A stretch of 64,000 nt of DNA from Burkholderia stagnalis (GCF_902830275.1 NZ_CADESW010000024.1:56214-120213), one strand, 5' to 3'. Counted from the stretch's first letter, positions 15,567 to 24,375 are shown. A program made the numbers and translations. The notes: generated by a model not told the origin, from the letters alone.

Positions 15567-16355
15567 ATGTCCCCAGCATCCGTTAGCGCAGCCGCCGCCG
15601 AGCCCTTCGCGCCCGTCGCGCCGCGGCCCGTGACGCTCCACGCGATCGCCCGCGCCGACGCCCCGAAACATCCCTCCGCGCGCTGCTCGGTCTGCGCGAT
15701 GCGATCCCTGTGCCTGCCGCCGCACCTGACCGCGGCCGAATACGGCCGGCTCGACGCGATCATCTGCACGACCCGCCACGTGCGCCAGGGCGACGCGCTG
15801 TTCCGCACCGACGATCCGTTCCAGAGCATCTACGCGGTGCGCGCGGGGTCGTTCAAGACGGTGATGGTGCATCGCGACGGCCGCGAGCAAGTGACCGGCT
15901 TCCAGATCGCCGGCGAGACGCTCGGCATGGACGGCATCGGCGGCGGCCAGCACTGCTGCGACGCGATCGCGCTCGAGGACAGCGTCGTGTGCATCATCCC
16001 GTTCGGCCAGCTCGAGGCGGCCTGTCGCGAAATGAAGCCGATGCAGCATTTCCTGTACCAGATGCTGAGCAGCGAGATCGTCCGCGAATCGAGCCAGATG
16101 CTGCTGCTCGGCACGATGTCCGCCGAACAGCGCGTCGCGCATTTCCTGCTGAACCTGTCGTCGCGCTTCCAGGCGCGCGGCTATTCGGCGTCCGAGTTCA
16201 ATTTGCGGATGACGCGCGAGGAAATCGGCTGCTATCTCGGGATGAAGCTCGAGACCGTCAGCCGGATGTTCTCCCGCTTCCATCGCGACGCGCTCGTCGA
16301 GACGCACGGCAAGCGCGTGCGCATCATCGACGCCGAGGCGCTCGCGCGCGTCTGA
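15567..16355 (+). CDS. FNR-type oxygen-sensing regulator
   Basis: 262 residues, CRP/FNR superfamily. Four Cys are placed as in E. coli FNR for an oxygen-labile [4Fe-4S] cluster: Cys40, Cys43 and Cys49 (CSVCAMRSLC) and Cys142 (SVVCIIPF), with the same 93-residue gap. The C-terminal helix-turn-helix (about 205-235, MTREEIGCYLGMKLETVSRM) carries the ExxSR-type recognition helix that reads TTGA half-sites. CGGAG precedes ATG 15567. A perfect TTGAC-N4-GTCAA site lies 1.2 kb away at 17556, in front of neighbouring small genes. Confidence 0.93.
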   Translation: MSPASVSAAAAEPFAPVAPRPVTLHAIARADAPKHPSARCSVCAMRSLCLPPHLTAAEYGRLDAIICTTRHVRQGDALFRTDDPFQSIYAVRAGSFKTVMVHRDGREQVTGFQIAGETLGMDGIGGGQHCCDAIALEDSVVCIIPFGQLEAACREMKPMQHFLYQMLSSEIVRESSQMLLLGTMSAEQRVAHFLLNLSSRFQARGYSASEFNLRMTREEIGCYLGMKLETVSRMFSRFHRDALVETHGKRVRIIDAEALARV

Positions 16356-16393
16356 CGCGGCCGGGCCCGCCCGCCGGCCCCCGCGCGCGCCGC

Positions 16394-16747
16394 TCAGCGC
16401 ACCCCATGCGAGCCCTGCGCGAGCGCGCCGGGCTTTCCCGCCCCCTGCCCGACCTGCCATGCGAGCAGCGCGCGTTCGGCTTGCGCGAACGCCGTGCGCA
16501 CCGCCTCGCTCGCGTCCTCGCCGACGCAGTGCGGAATCGGCCGCAACTCGTTGCCATGGGTAATCAGGTCGAGCCGCACGTCGTATGCGCGCGGCCCCGC
16601 GCCGCCCGGGCGCGCCTCGATCGCCAGGTGGCAGCCGCTGATCAGCGATCGGAACCGGTCGAGGCGCACCAGTTGCGCGCCCGCTTCCGCTTCCAACGCG
16701 GCCGAACCCGCGAATCCGAAGTAGGCGATCTGCATGCTCACGCCCAT
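16394..16747 (-). CDS. HPF/RaiA-like ribosome-associated protein
   Basis: 117 residues. RLDLITHGNELRPIPHC and AVRTAFAQAERALLAW match the beta-alpha fold of the ribosome hibernation/S30AE group, though it is shorter than long-form HPF. Such proteins silence ribosomes in stasis. AGGAG lies 7 bases before ATG 16747; the frame upstream is not coding. It is probably the third gene of a minus-strand unit with 16935 and 17216, which begins downstream of an FNR box. That suggests ribosome protection under low oxygen (inferred). Confidence 0.7.
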   Translation of the reverse strand: MGVSMQIAYFGFAGSAALEAEAGAQLVRLDRFRSLISGCHLAIEARPGGAGPRAYDVRLDLITHGNELRPIPHCVGEDASEAVRTAFAQAERALLAWQVGQGAGKPGALAQGSHGVR

Positions 16748-16934
16748 ATTGTTTCTCCTGACGGCGCCGCCTCGTGCCGACCACCTTGTATGCGCCGGCC
16801 GCATTGCTGCGGCGCGGCAAAGATTCATCTGCGACTGCGTGGCTTGTGCTCGCCGGCCGCAGTCCGACCGGCATCGTGCGCTGATCCTGCCGCGCGTTCC
16901 CCGCACGCCCCCGCGTGCGGCATTCGTTCCGTTC

Positions 16935-17174
16935 CTACACGCTGAACACCTGCGAGCGCTTCAGCTCGATCCACGTCATGCCGGCCCGCAGGCCCGCCAG
17001 CACCGCCTCGCGCTCGGTCGGATACGCCTGCCCGTGCTCGAATTCATGGTGGAACCGGCCGGCGCCTTCGCCGTGCTCGACGCGCACCCGGCAGCGGAAC
17101 CCGCCCGCGTCGTCCGGCCGCGTCTCGACCTCGACGGTCCAGTCGTGTTCCCGGATATTGCCCGACAGTGCCAT
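16935..17174 (-). CDS. small hypothetical protein
   Basis: 79 residues, soluble, rich in Glu, Arg and His: an N-terminal strand region (EHDWTVEVETR) then FHHEFEHGQAYPTEREAVLAGLRAG. The last motif, a 'Y.TEREAV..G...G' helix, is common in small stress proteins of Burkholderia, but no activity is known. GGAGGAGGC directly before ATG 17174 is an unusually strong ribosome site and decides this start over the longer open frame. It is 41 bases after the DUF1488 gene, on the same strand. Confidence 0.75.
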   Translation of the reverse strand: MALSGNIREHDWTVEVETRPDDAGGFRCRVRVEHGEGAGRFHHEFEHGQAYPTEREAVLAGLRAGMTWIELKRSQVFSV

Positions 17175-17215
17175 GCCTCCTCCTGCAGCCATCCGGCCGC
17201 GTCCTGCCTGCCGCC

Positions 17216-17491
17216 TCATCCGGCGGACCGGAAATGCCCGCTGTGCAGCAGCACCGGCCGCCCGCCGATCTCCTCGAGCATCCTGCGCGCCTCGCGCTCG
17301 ATCGCCGTGCGATGCGCGTCGAACGCGCCGATCAGGTCGCGCTCGAGCAGCGACGCCGCGCCGAAATGATCCTCCAGCGCCTCGGCCGTGATGGCGCACT
17401 GCACGCAATCGCCATCGACGATCGCGGAAAACGCGACGACCAGATCCCGCCCGCAATACTCCGGCGGATCTGGCGGGAAATGAATCTGCAT
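17216..17491 (-). CDS. DUF1488 family protein
   Basis: 91 residues. The pattern IHFPP...YCGRDLVVAFSAIVDGDCVQCAITAEALEDHFGA, ending ARRMLEEIGGRPVLL, is that of DUF1488, small proteins of unknown role. ATG 17491 fits the family's start; the frame extends to 17569 but would run through the FNR box. First gene of the apparent three-gene minus-strand unit. The FNR-type palindrome is centred about 71 bases before the ATG, a sensible place for an activator site at -41.5 with a short leader. Confidence 0.8.
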   Translation of the reverse strand: MQIHFPPDPPEYCGRDLVVAFSAIVDGDCVQCAITAEALEDHFGAASLLERDLIGAFDAHRTAIEREARRMLEEIGGRPVLLHSGHFRSAG

Positions 17492-17555
17492 CGCCAGCCC
17501 GTCACCGTTTCGACGTGTCCATGACGTGAGCATAGAGGCGCGGGCCGCCGCGCGC

Positions 17556-17569
17556 TTGACCCACGTCAA
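17556..17569. promoter_or_regulatory. FNR-type operator TTGAC-N4-GTCAA
   Basis: A perfect palindrome with TTGAC half-sites four bases apart, matching the FNR/Anr family site (TTGAT-N4-ATCAA and its TTGAC variants). It lies in the divergent region between 17491 (minus) and 17638 or 17698 (plus), so one site could serve both directions. The FNR-type regulator is encoded at 15567. Confidence 0.7.
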
Positions 17570-17637
17570 GCGAGTCGCCCGCGGCGGCGGCGCTCAACGC
17601 CGCGGCCGCGTGGCTGTCAAAGGAAGTGTAGGTCGGC

Positions 17638-18138
17638 ATGCTCGGGCCGGGAGCCGGGATCATTGCAGCGGAGCCGTTGAACCGCACGGGACGCGAGATG
17701 GGATTGATTGCGAATCTGGACGGCGCGCGCGACCTCTACCGGCTGTGTTTCGTGCGTGCGCCATGGGCGTACTTCACGTGCCTGCCGCTCGACGAGCAAT
17801 GCGGCGAGCGCTGGGCGGAGGTGCCGTATCAGGACGCGGCGCAGCCGCCGTACAGCGATTCCCGCACGCAGGTGCTGAAGGTCGCGTTCGACGCGCCGCT
17901 GCTGCTGCCGCCCGAAGCGGGTCGCCACGCATGCGCGTGCAGCGTCGAGCAGATTAATCGCAGCGCGGCGCCGTGGCTGCGCAGTGAGAATTTTCTCGAC
18001 GGCAATACGTTGCGCGTGATGGGTGGCGCGACGCTGCGGGAATTCGTCGAGACGGTGGAGTCGGCGGGCGGGACGGTGTATGGGCCGCTTGGGTGGGCAG
18101 AGTTGCCGCCGTGGGCGGCGCGCGGTGAGTCGCTGTGA
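17638..18138 (+). CDS. hypothetical protein
   Basis: 166 residues from ATG 17638, or 146 from ATG 17698 (GGGACGCGAG just before it). The shorter form begins MGLIANLDGARDLYRLCF and reads more like a natural start. It is soluble, with several Cys and Trp. The 'YQDAAQPPY...V..VAFD' and 'SVEQINRSAAPWL' patterns recur in Burkholderia proteins of unknown role. Possibly governed by the FNR box at 17556. Confidence 0.6.
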   Translation: MLGPGAGIIAAEPLNRTGREMGLIANLDGARDLYRLCFVRAPWAYFTCLPLDEQCGERWAEVPYQDAAQPPYSDSRTQVLKVAFDAPLLLPPEAGRHACACSVEQINRSAAPWLRSENFLDGNTLRVMGGATLREFVETVESAGGTVYGPLGWAELPPWAARGESL

Positions 18139-18163
18139 GTGTGGCCCGCCTGCCCCACGCGCT

Positions 18164-18562
18164 TCAGCGCGCGTCCGGCTCGATCGCTGCGCCGCGCTCG
18201 GCGAGAAGCTCGCGCAGGATGCTGCGGTGGCAGCGCTGTTCGTTCTCGCAATAACAGCCGATCGAGAAGTGCGAAGTCGCCGACAACGCGGCCAGCACGT
18301 CGAGCACCTTCGCCGCATCGCCGTGATTCATCTCTGCGCGGAATTTGCGGGCGAATGCGCGCCAGTCGGCGTCGGTCTCGGCGGCCTGCGCCTGGGTGAC
18401 GAGTTCAGGCGTCGGTGACAACGTCGGCAGCCAGACGTCGTAATAGTCGCGTGACGCGAACTCGGCCTTCGGCACGCCGCGCGGCGGGCGCCGCACCGTG
18501 CCGATTCGCACGCCTTCGCCGGATGCGCGCGGGGATCCCAGTTGGACGATTCGGATGGTCAT
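18164..18562 (-). CDS. DUF488 family protein
   Basis: 132 residues. IRIGTVRRPPRGVPK, YDVWLPTLSPTPELV and the closing CYCENEQRCHRSIL (CyCxxxxxCHR) identify DUF488, a small conserved family of unknown biochemistry; the Cys-His end may bind metal. ATG 18562 fits the family's MTIRIVQLGSPR start, with no strong ribosome site. It converges with the gene at 17638. Confidence 0.85.
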   Translation of the reverse strand: MTIRIVQLGSPRASGEGVRIGTVRRPPRGVPKAEFASRDYYDVWLPTLSPTPELVTQAQAAETDADWRAFARKFRAEMNHGDAAKVLDVLAALSATSHFSIGCYCENEQRCHRSILRELLAERGAAIEPDAR

Positions 18563-18901
18563 GCTTGTTCTGTGCCTTCGATTCCAGGATTGCCATGCGC
18601 GCATCGTACCGCTGTGCGCATGGGAGCGACAGGTGTTCGGGGCGGGATCACGTGCCGCACAACAATGTTCATCGAGGCTTATGACCGTCGGGGTTCGGCC
18701 AGTCTGAGTCGCTCAAAGAAGATTTACGACCGCCCGCTCCCGGACCAAGAAGAAACGGTCGTCAATGATGCTGTCCCCTTCGGATCGTCGACCGTTGCGG
18801 CGTCGCGAACAGAAACCCTGTCTCGCGGAAGAGGCTTGGTCGTGACTGCCAGTCTGTTGGCAAACCGGTTCGGCACGGCGCGGCCGGGCGAGTGGCTCAG
18901 A
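18563..18901. other. intergenic, nothing recognised
   Basis: Lies between the start of the DUF488 gene and the end of the SDR gene. A plus-strand frame runs through it but is antisense to both neighbours and has no family resemblance. CCAGTCTG-N2-GGCAAACCGG is the only local symmetry noted, and it is weak. Confidence 0.35.
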
Positions 18902-19681
18902 TCACGCAGTCGGAACAGTTCCTCCGTCGATGACGTATTCAGTGCCGGTGATTGCGCTGGCCCGCGCGGAGACGAGGAAGCCAATGAGCTCCGCAACCTC
19001 CCGAGGCGAGCATGGTCGGCCGAGAGGAATGCCACCGAGCGAATCCATGATGATCTTGCGGGCGCCTTCCGTGTCGATACCGCCTTGTCGGGCGATCTCG
19101 GCAACGAGACCTGCAGCGGCATCGGTCTCGACCCAGCCCGGGGAGACACGCACGACGCGAACGCCCTTCGGACTGACCTCCTTGGACAAGGCTTTGCTGT
19201 AGTTTGACAGGGCAGCCTTGGCGGCGGCATAGGCAATCGTCGCCTCCGGCAACGGCAATTGCCGCTGGATCGACGTGACATGGATGATGACGCCCGAACG
19301 CTGCTCGACCATCGAGGGCAGCAGCGCGCGATCGATGCGCACTGCCGGGAATAGGTTCAGGCTCAATGCCTTGTTCCATTCATCGTCATCTAGCACGCTG
19401 AAGCCACCGGCCGGTGCAGATGAGCCGCCCACGACGTGCACGACTATATCAATGCCACCCAATCGCTCGAGCACGGCGTCGACAATGGCTTTACAGCCCT
19501 CGGCCGTCGTAATGTCCGCCCCGATGAACCGTTCTTCGGCAAGCTCATCGGGACGGGAACGCGCGGTCGTCAGGACGTTCGCACCTGCCTCGCAAAGGCG
19601 TGCGACAACGGCTTTGCCGACGCCTTTGGTTCCGCCCGTCACGAGCGCCCGAAGCCCCAGAAGTTCGGGTGCGGAGCTCAT
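18902..19681 (-). CDS. short-chain dehydrogenase/reductase
   Basis: 259 residues, classical SDR. Cofactor motif TGGTKGVG (about 16-23), NAG-equivalent VHVVGGSS, catalytic Ser in HVTSIQRQ and YAAAK, and the closing VIDGGT. Substrate unknown. Its start overlaps the stop of the SnoaL-like gene by four bases (ATGA), so translation is probably coupled. The operon is divergent from an HxlR regulator, a common layout for quinone or aldehyde stress-responsive SDRs. Confidence 0.92.
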   Translation of the reverse strand: MSSAPELLGLRALVTGGTKGVGKAVVARLCEAGANVLTTARSRPDELAEERFIGADITTAEGCKAIVDAVLERLGGIDIVVHVVGGSSAPAGGFSVLDDDEWNKALSLNLFPAVRIDRALLPSMVEQRSGVIIHVTSIQRQLPLPEATIAYAAAKAALSNYSKALSKEVSPKGVRVVRVSPGWVETDAAAGLVAEIARQGGIDTEGARKIIMDSLGGIPLGRPCSPREVAELIGFLVSARASAITGTEYVIDGGTVPTA

Positions 19682-20007
19682 GGGCGAATCTCCAGCGACG
19701 CAATCCTGTCGCCGGCCAGGACGAACGTATAGGTCAGCTCGACCGGGCTACCCGGGAAGGTGCCCGTGAGCCGTGCACGCATCGTCACGGTGGCGCCGTC
19801 CTGCGATACGTCCAGCGGCTCAATGCTGTACTGGTACCTGGTTTTGCTGTCTTTCTTCCAGGCCTGGATGGCTTCCAGCCCCTTGATCGTGCGGCCTTCG
19901 TCCCGCACGACGGCATCGGCGGTAAAGCAGTCCGATAGAGGGGCGGTGTCGGTGACGGTTTCCGCGAGCAGATAGGCATCCAGCGGCGGAGGCAGCTTCA
20001 TGTTCAT
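19678..20007 (-). CDS. SnoaL/NTF2-like protein
   Basis: 109 residues, small cone-shaped NTF2-like fold. Pattern: N-terminal helix, DCFTADAVVRDEGRTIKGLEAIQAW, then beta strands. Members act as isomerases, cyclases or small ligand binders; nothing here fixes the substrate. First gene of the operon with the SDR enzyme (4-base overlap). Confidence 0.8.
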   Translation of the reverse strand: MNMKLPPPLDAYLLAETVTDTAPLSDCFTADAVVRDEGRTIKGLEAIQAWKKDSKTRYQYSIEPLDVSQDGATVTMRARLTGTFPGSPVELTYTFVLAGDRIASLEIRP

Positions 20008-20031
20008 CGGGGTTCACCTCAACGTGAAGGT

Positions 20032-20072
20032 TTGCATGCCCCAATCATGGCGCTACAGTTACCGCATCGCAA
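20032..20072. promoter_or_regulatory. overlapping divergent promoters, HxlR versus SnoaL-SDR
   Basis: Minus strand: TTGCGA (20067-20072), 17-base spacer, CATGAT (20044-20049). Plus strand: TTGCAT (20032-20037), 16-base spacer, TACAGT (20054-20059). The two polymerase sites occupy the same 41 bases, so one regulator bound here could control both directions. Confidence 0.5.
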
Positions 20073-20436
20073 GAACGCACAAAGAAGTAAGCACCCCTTG
20101 GCTAACCGAAAAAACACCACCCCTGCGACTGCCGCAATCGACGTCGAAGCTGCATTCAAGCTGCTGGAAGGCCGCTGGAAACTGGTGATCCTGTTCCACC
20201 TGTTCGGTGGGCAAGTGAGGCGCTTTTCGGACCTCGAGAGGCTGATCCCCGGCATCACGCAGAAGATGCTTGCCCAGCAGTTGCGCCGCCTCGAAGCGGA
20301 CGGCCTCGTAACGCGCACGGTCTACCACCAGGTGCCGCCGAAGGTGGACTACCGCCTGACCGATTGGGGTCAGGCGTTGTGCCCGGCACTGGATGCGATC
20401 CTGGCATGGGCGGAGCGCCGTGAAGACTTTCCGTAG
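20047..20436 (+). CDS. HxlR-family transcriptional regulator
   Basis: 129 residues from ATG 20047. HxlR/MarR-like winged helix: LLEGRWKLVILFHLFGGQVRRFSDLERLIPGITQKML, then LRRLEADGLVTR and VDYRLTDWGQAL. If the plus-strand promoter at 20032-20059 is real, transcription begins near 20066 and the working start would be TTG 20098, giving about 112 residues, still normal for the family. Members sense aldehydes, quinones or disulfide stress and usually control the divergent gene, here the SnoaL-SDR pair. Confidence 0.88.
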   Translation: MALQLPHRKNAQRSKHPLANRKNTTPATAAIDVEAAFKLLEGRWKLVILFHLFGGQVRRFSDLERLIPGITQKMLAQQLRRLEADGLVTRTVYHQVPPKVDYRLTDWGQALCPALDAILAWAERREDFP

Positions 20437-20560
20437 ACCGCGCGGAGCTTGCGTGCGTGAGGCTGATATGACTCGCGGTGTCAATCGGGATCGGTTTTTC
20501 GAGCAACGGCTGCCCCCACGATGGGAGCAGCCGGTTTCTTGCCAGATCGCGCAGGCCTAC

Positions 20561-21763
20561 TCAAACCCCGCTTTTCAGCACCTTCCCGATCGCATCGGCG
20601 ACGATCCCGACATTCGAATCGTTCAACCCCGCGACGCACATCCGCCCCGAGCGCAGGATATACACGCCGTGCACCTCACGCAGCGCGTCGACTTGCGATT
20701 CGCTCAGCCCCGTATACGTAAACATCCCCCGCTGCTTCACATACCGCGTCAGCGCCTCGCCGCTGACGTGATCACGCAGGCCGTCATGAATCGACTGACG
20801 CATCCGCGCGATACGCCGGCACATCGCCGACAGTTCCTCTTCCCACTGCTTGCGCAGCGCCGGCGTATTAAGCACGGTAGCCACGATCTTCGCGCCATGG
20901 ATCGGCGGGTTGCTGTAATTCGAACGCACCGCGCCCGCCAACTGCCCGAGCACGCGCTCCGCCGCAGCCGCATCCTCGCAGACCACGCTCAACCCACCCA
21001 CCCGCTCCCCATACAACGAGAAGTTCTTCGAGAACGAATTCGCGACCAACGCCGGCAGCCCGCGACGAGCCAGTTCGCGCACCGCGAACGCGTCCGCGTC
21101 GAGGCCCGCGCCGAAGCCCTGATACGCCATATCGACGAACGGCAGCAGCCCGCGCGTCTCGATCACGTCGATCAGCTTCTGCCACTGGCCTTCGTCGAGG
21201 TCGACACCGGTCGGGTTATGGCAGCACGCATGCAGCAGCACGACACTGCGCGCCGGCAGCGCGTCGATCGCCGCGAGCATCGCGTCGAACTTCAGGCCGC
21301 CCGTCGCCGCGTCGTAATACGGGTACGTGTTCACGGTGAAGCCCGCGCGCTCGAAGATGAAGCGGTGGTTTTCCCAGCTCGGATCGCTGAGCCACACCTG
21401 CGCATCCGGGAAGTAGCGCTTCAGGAAATCGGCGCCGACCTTCAGCGCGCCGGAGCCGCCGAGCGTCTGCACGGTCGCGATGCGGCCCGCCGTGCGCGCC
21501 GGGTGATCCGCGCCGAACACGAGCGCCTGCACCGCGTCGCGGTACGGCGCCATGCCGACCATCGGCAGGTACGGCTTCGGGCCGACGTCGCGCTGCTGCG
21601 CCGTCTCGGCTTCGCGCACGGCTTCCATCACGGGAATCCGGCCCTCGGCATCGAAATAGATGCCGATGCTCAAGTTGACTTTCTGCTCGCGCGGGTCTTT
21701 CTGGAAGTTCTCGTTGAGCGTCAGGATCGGATCGCCGGGATACGCGTCGATGTGTTCGAACAT
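20561..21763 (-). CDS. tyrB: aromatic amino acid aminotransferase
   Basis: 400 residues, class I PLP aminotransferase of the AspC/TyrB subgroup. Visible: GGSGALKVGADFL, the HNPTGVD loop, the PLP lysine in NSFSKNFSLYGERVG and the substrate-binding Arg in the C-terminal part (GRMCVAGLN). It moves the amino group between aromatic amino acids or aspartate and 2-oxoglutarate. It follows an aromatic-type permease gene by 69 bases on the same strand, and an Lrp regulator is divergent, which favours an aromatic amino acid uptake and use unit. Confidence 0.93.
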   Translation of the reverse strand: MFEHIDAYPGDPILTLNENFQKDPREQKVNLSIGIYFDAEGRIPVMEAVREAETAQQRDVGPKPYLPMVGMAPYRDAVQALVFGADHPARTAGRIATVQTLGGSGALKVGADFLKRYFPDAQVWLSDPSWENHRFIFERAGFTVNTYPYYDAATGGLKFDAMLAAIDALPARSVVLLHACCHNPTGVDLDEGQWQKLIDVIETRGLLPFVDMAYQGFGAGLDADAFAVRELARRGLPALVANSFSKNFSLYGERVGGLSVVCEDAAAAERVLGQLAGAVRSNYSNPPIHGAKIVATVLNTPALRKQWEEELSAMCRRIARMRQSIHDGLRDHVSGEALTRYVKQRGMFTYTGLSESQVDALREVHGVYILRSGRMCVAGLNDSNVGIVADAIGKVLKSGV

Positions 21764-21832
21764 GGCTTTATCGGTCTGGTTGGATGAAAAATCGTGCTGT
21801 CTCCGGGCACACGGCCGGCATCGCCGCCTGCG

Positions 21833-23218
21833 TCACCGCGCCGACGCGCGGCTGCCCACTTCGTACCGGGCGTTCTTCTGGCGGAAACGGTACCCGATCG
21901 CGAGCACGGCGAGCCACACCGGGATCAGGTACACCGACAGCCGCAGGTCCGGCGTCAGGTACATCACGACGAGAATGGCGGCCATGAACGCCAGGCACAG
22001 GTAATTCGTGAAAGGATAGCCCAGACTGCGGAAGCGCGTCTCCTGTCCCGCCGCGCGCTTGGCCTGACGGAACTTCAGGTGAATCAGGCTGATCATCGCC
22101 CAGTTGATGATCAGCGCCGACACGACGAGCCCCATCAGCACCTCGAACGCCTTGCCCGGCATGAAGTAGTTGACCAGCACGCACACGCCGGTCGCGAGCG
22201 CCGACGCGCCGAGCGCCGCGAGCGGGATGCCGCGCTTGTTCACGCGCATCAGCGCCTTCGGCGCATTGCCCTGCTGCGCGAGGCCGAACAGCATGCGGCT
22301 GTTGCAGTACACGCCGCTGTTGTAGACCGACAGCGCGGCCGTCAGCACGACGACGTTCAGCACGTTCGCGACGAGGTCGCTGCTCAGCGCGTGGAAGATC
22401 AGCACGAACGGGCTGCCGCCGGTGACGACCTTCTGCCACGGATACAGCGACAGCAGCACGGCGAGCGCGCCGATGTAGAAAATCAGAATGCGGTAGATCA
22501 CCTGATTCGTCGCGCGCGGGATGCTGTGCTGCGGATCGTCCGCCTCGGCCGCGGTGATGCCGACCAGCTCCAGCCCGCCGAACGAGAACATGATCGCCGC
22601 CATCGACATCACGAGGCCCGACACGCCGTTCGGGAAGAAGCCGCCGTGCTGCCACAGGTTCGCGACGCTGGCCTCCGGGCCCGCATGGCCGCTCAGGAGC
22701 AGCCAGCCGCCGAAGCCGATCATGCCGACGATCGCGGCCACCTTGATGATCGAGAACCAGAATTCCGTCTCGCCGTACGACTTGACGCTCGTCAGGTTGA
22801 TCAGGTTGATCGCGACGAAGAACACGAGCGCGGACACCCAGGTCGGCACGCCCGGCCACCAGTACTGCACGTAGATCCCGACCGCCGACAGCTCGGCCAT
22901 GCTGACGAGGATGTACAGCACCCAGTAGTTCCAGCCGGAAATGAAGCCGGTGAAGTGACCGAGGTATTTGTCTGCGAAATAGCTGAACGAGCCCGCGACC
23001 GGCTCGTCGACCACCATCTCGCCGAGCTGCCGCATGATGAAAAACGCGACGACGCCGGCCACCGCGTAGCCGAGCAGCACCGACGGGCCCGCCATCTTGA
23101 TCGTCTGCGCGATGCCGAGGAACAGCCCCGTGCCGAGCGCGCCGCCGAGCGCGATCAGCTGGATGTGGCGGTTCTTCAGCCCGCGCTTCAGGCCGTCCTT
23201 CTCATGTCCAGAAACCAT
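21833..23218 (-). CDS. AroP-like amino acid permease
   Basis: 461 residues, APC superfamily (AAT family), about 12 membrane spans. Family motif near the N-terminus: RHIQLIALGGALGTGLFLG; also GYAVAGVVAFFIMRQLGEM and SFSYFADKYLG. It most resembles aromatic or general amino acid permeases (AroP/PheP). GGAGAAGAC directly precedes ATG 23218. Upstream partner of tyrB; specificity for aromatic amino acids is inferred from that. Confidence 0.88.
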   Translation of the reverse strand: MVSGHEKDGLKRGLKNRHIQLIALGGALGTGLFLGIAQTIKMAGPSVLLGYAVAGVVAFFIMRQLGEMVVDEPVAGSFSYFADKYLGHFTGFISGWNYWVLYILVSMAELSAVGIYVQYWWPGVPTWVSALVFFVAINLINLTSVKSYGETEFWFSIIKVAAIVGMIGFGGWLLLSGHAGPEASVANLWQHGGFFPNGVSGLVMSMAAIMFSFGGLELVGITAAEADDPQHSIPRATNQVIYRILIFYIGALAVLLSLYPWQKVVTGGSPFVLIFHALSSDLVANVLNVVVLTAALSVYNSGVYCNSRMLFGLAQQGNAPKALMRVNKRGIPLAALGASALATGVCVLVNYFMPGKAFEVLMGLVVSALIINWAMISLIHLKFRQAKRAAGQETRFRSLGYPFTNYLCLAFMAAILVVMYLTPDLRLSVYLIPVWLAVLAIGYRFRQKNARYEVGSRASAR

Positions 23219-23534
23219 GTCTTCTCCACTCTTTCCGCCTCCTCTGGAAGCGGTGCGCCTTCGGTGTGCCGGGCGCTGTGTTTTGCTGTGCCGACGGCCG
23301 TTCGTGGGGCCGCCGAGTTGGGGACTGCAATCTTCGCGCCGGCCTCCGACCGCCTTCGGCAGGCCCACCCAACCGGCCCGCCGATCGCCGTGCCTGCTGC
23401 CCTATTTGCAGCCGCACACGAAAATCGGCCGTCAGTTTAGCGTCGCGACGGCGAAATCGGGTTTCGTAACCCGTTCATGCAAACCCTACATTATGAGATA
23501 AGATTGCATCCGGGAGACACATGAGGAAACAAAA
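23219..23534. other. divergent control region of permease-tyrB and lrp genes
   Basis: About 315 bases. The half near the lrp gene is AT-richer (CATTATGAGATAAGATT at about 23490-23506), and a good ribosome site GAGGAAACAAAA lies before ATG 23535. Likely holds both promoters and Lrp-type sites. No gene seen. Confidence 0.4.
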
Positions 23535-24008
23535 ATGCCTGAACCGGTACTCGACCGCATCGATCGCCACTTGCTGTCGATCCTGCAGGAGCATGGCCGC
23601 GCGTCGAATCTTGAACTGGCGAAGGCGGTCGGCCTGTCGCCTGCGCAGACGCTGCGCCGCCACCGGCGGCTCGAGGAAATCGGCGCGATCCGCCGCTACG
23701 AGACGCGGCTTTGCCCCGACACGCTCGGCTTCGGCGTCACCGCGTTCGTGCACGTGACGATGGAGCGCGGGCATATCCGCGACCTGTCCAAGTTCCAGAA
23801 GCTCGTGTCCGATCTCGCGCAGATCCAGGAATGCTTCTCGGTGACGGGTGACATCGACTACGTGCTGAAGGTAGTCGCGCACGACCTGAAGGGCTTGTCC
23901 CGGTTCCTGCTCGAAACGCTGATGCGCATTCCCGGCGTGAGCGGCGTGCATTCGAGCGTGTGTCTCGACGAGATCAAGTGCACGAGCGCGATGCCGGTCG
24001 AAAGCTGA
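23535..24008 (+). CDS. Lrp/AsnC-family regulator
   Basis: 157 residues. N-terminal helix-turn-helix (DRHLLSILQEHGRASNLELAKAVGLSPAQTLRR) and C-terminal RAM/AsnC ligand domain (FVHVTMERGHI...CFSVTGDIDYVLKVVAHDL). Such proteins form octamers and respond to amino acids. Divergent from the permease-tyrB operon, which it probably controls. Confidence 0.93.
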   Translation: MPEPVLDRIDRHLLSILQEHGRASNLELAKAVGLSPAQTLRRHRRLEEIGAIRRYETRLCPDTLGFGVTAFVHVTMERGHIRDLSKFQKLVSDLAQIQECFSVTGDIDYVLKVVAHDLKGLSRFLLETLMRIPGVSGVHSSVCLDEIKCTSAMPVES

Positions 24009-24017
24009 GCGGCGCGG

Positions 24018-24051
24018 GCGGCGTATCGCCGATTGCGATTCGATACGCCGC
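24018..24051 (+). terminator. hairpin after the lrp gene
   Basis: GCGGCGTATCG and CGATACGCCGC form a perfect 11-bp stem with a 12-base loop, starting 10 bases after the stop. No T tract follows, so termination strength is uncertain. Confidence 0.5.
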
Positions 24052-24375
24052 TCCATTCGAAATTCCGATCAACAAAATCGAAACAATGATCGCTCAGGTT
24101 TGCGGACGTCTAAAAATACTCGTTTAAAAACAGATACATTCCGCACGACAGATACCTGAATCGAAATTCACTCGATTCAATCAGCGATTCATCCGGATTC
24201 AATTTCCTTTTCCGATTTTTCCGACTATGGTTCCTGTCGGCGAAAGCCGATTGTCATGATGCGCGGTGGCGAATAATCGCTGCCGCCATTACGCGCGACG
24301 ATGCGTCGACACGCACCGCTGCCGCACATCCCGCAGCGGTCTTGTTGCGCACACAACCATTCAGACCGAGGGCCC
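24052..24375. other. AT-rich leader of the AA10 gene
   Basis: Markedly lower GC than the surroundings between 24056 and 24235 (for example TCTAAAAATACTCGTTTAAA), with repeated GATTCAAT/GATTCATC words (24169-24202). The AT content suits a regulated or H-NS-bound promoter. No gene seen. Confidence 0.4.
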
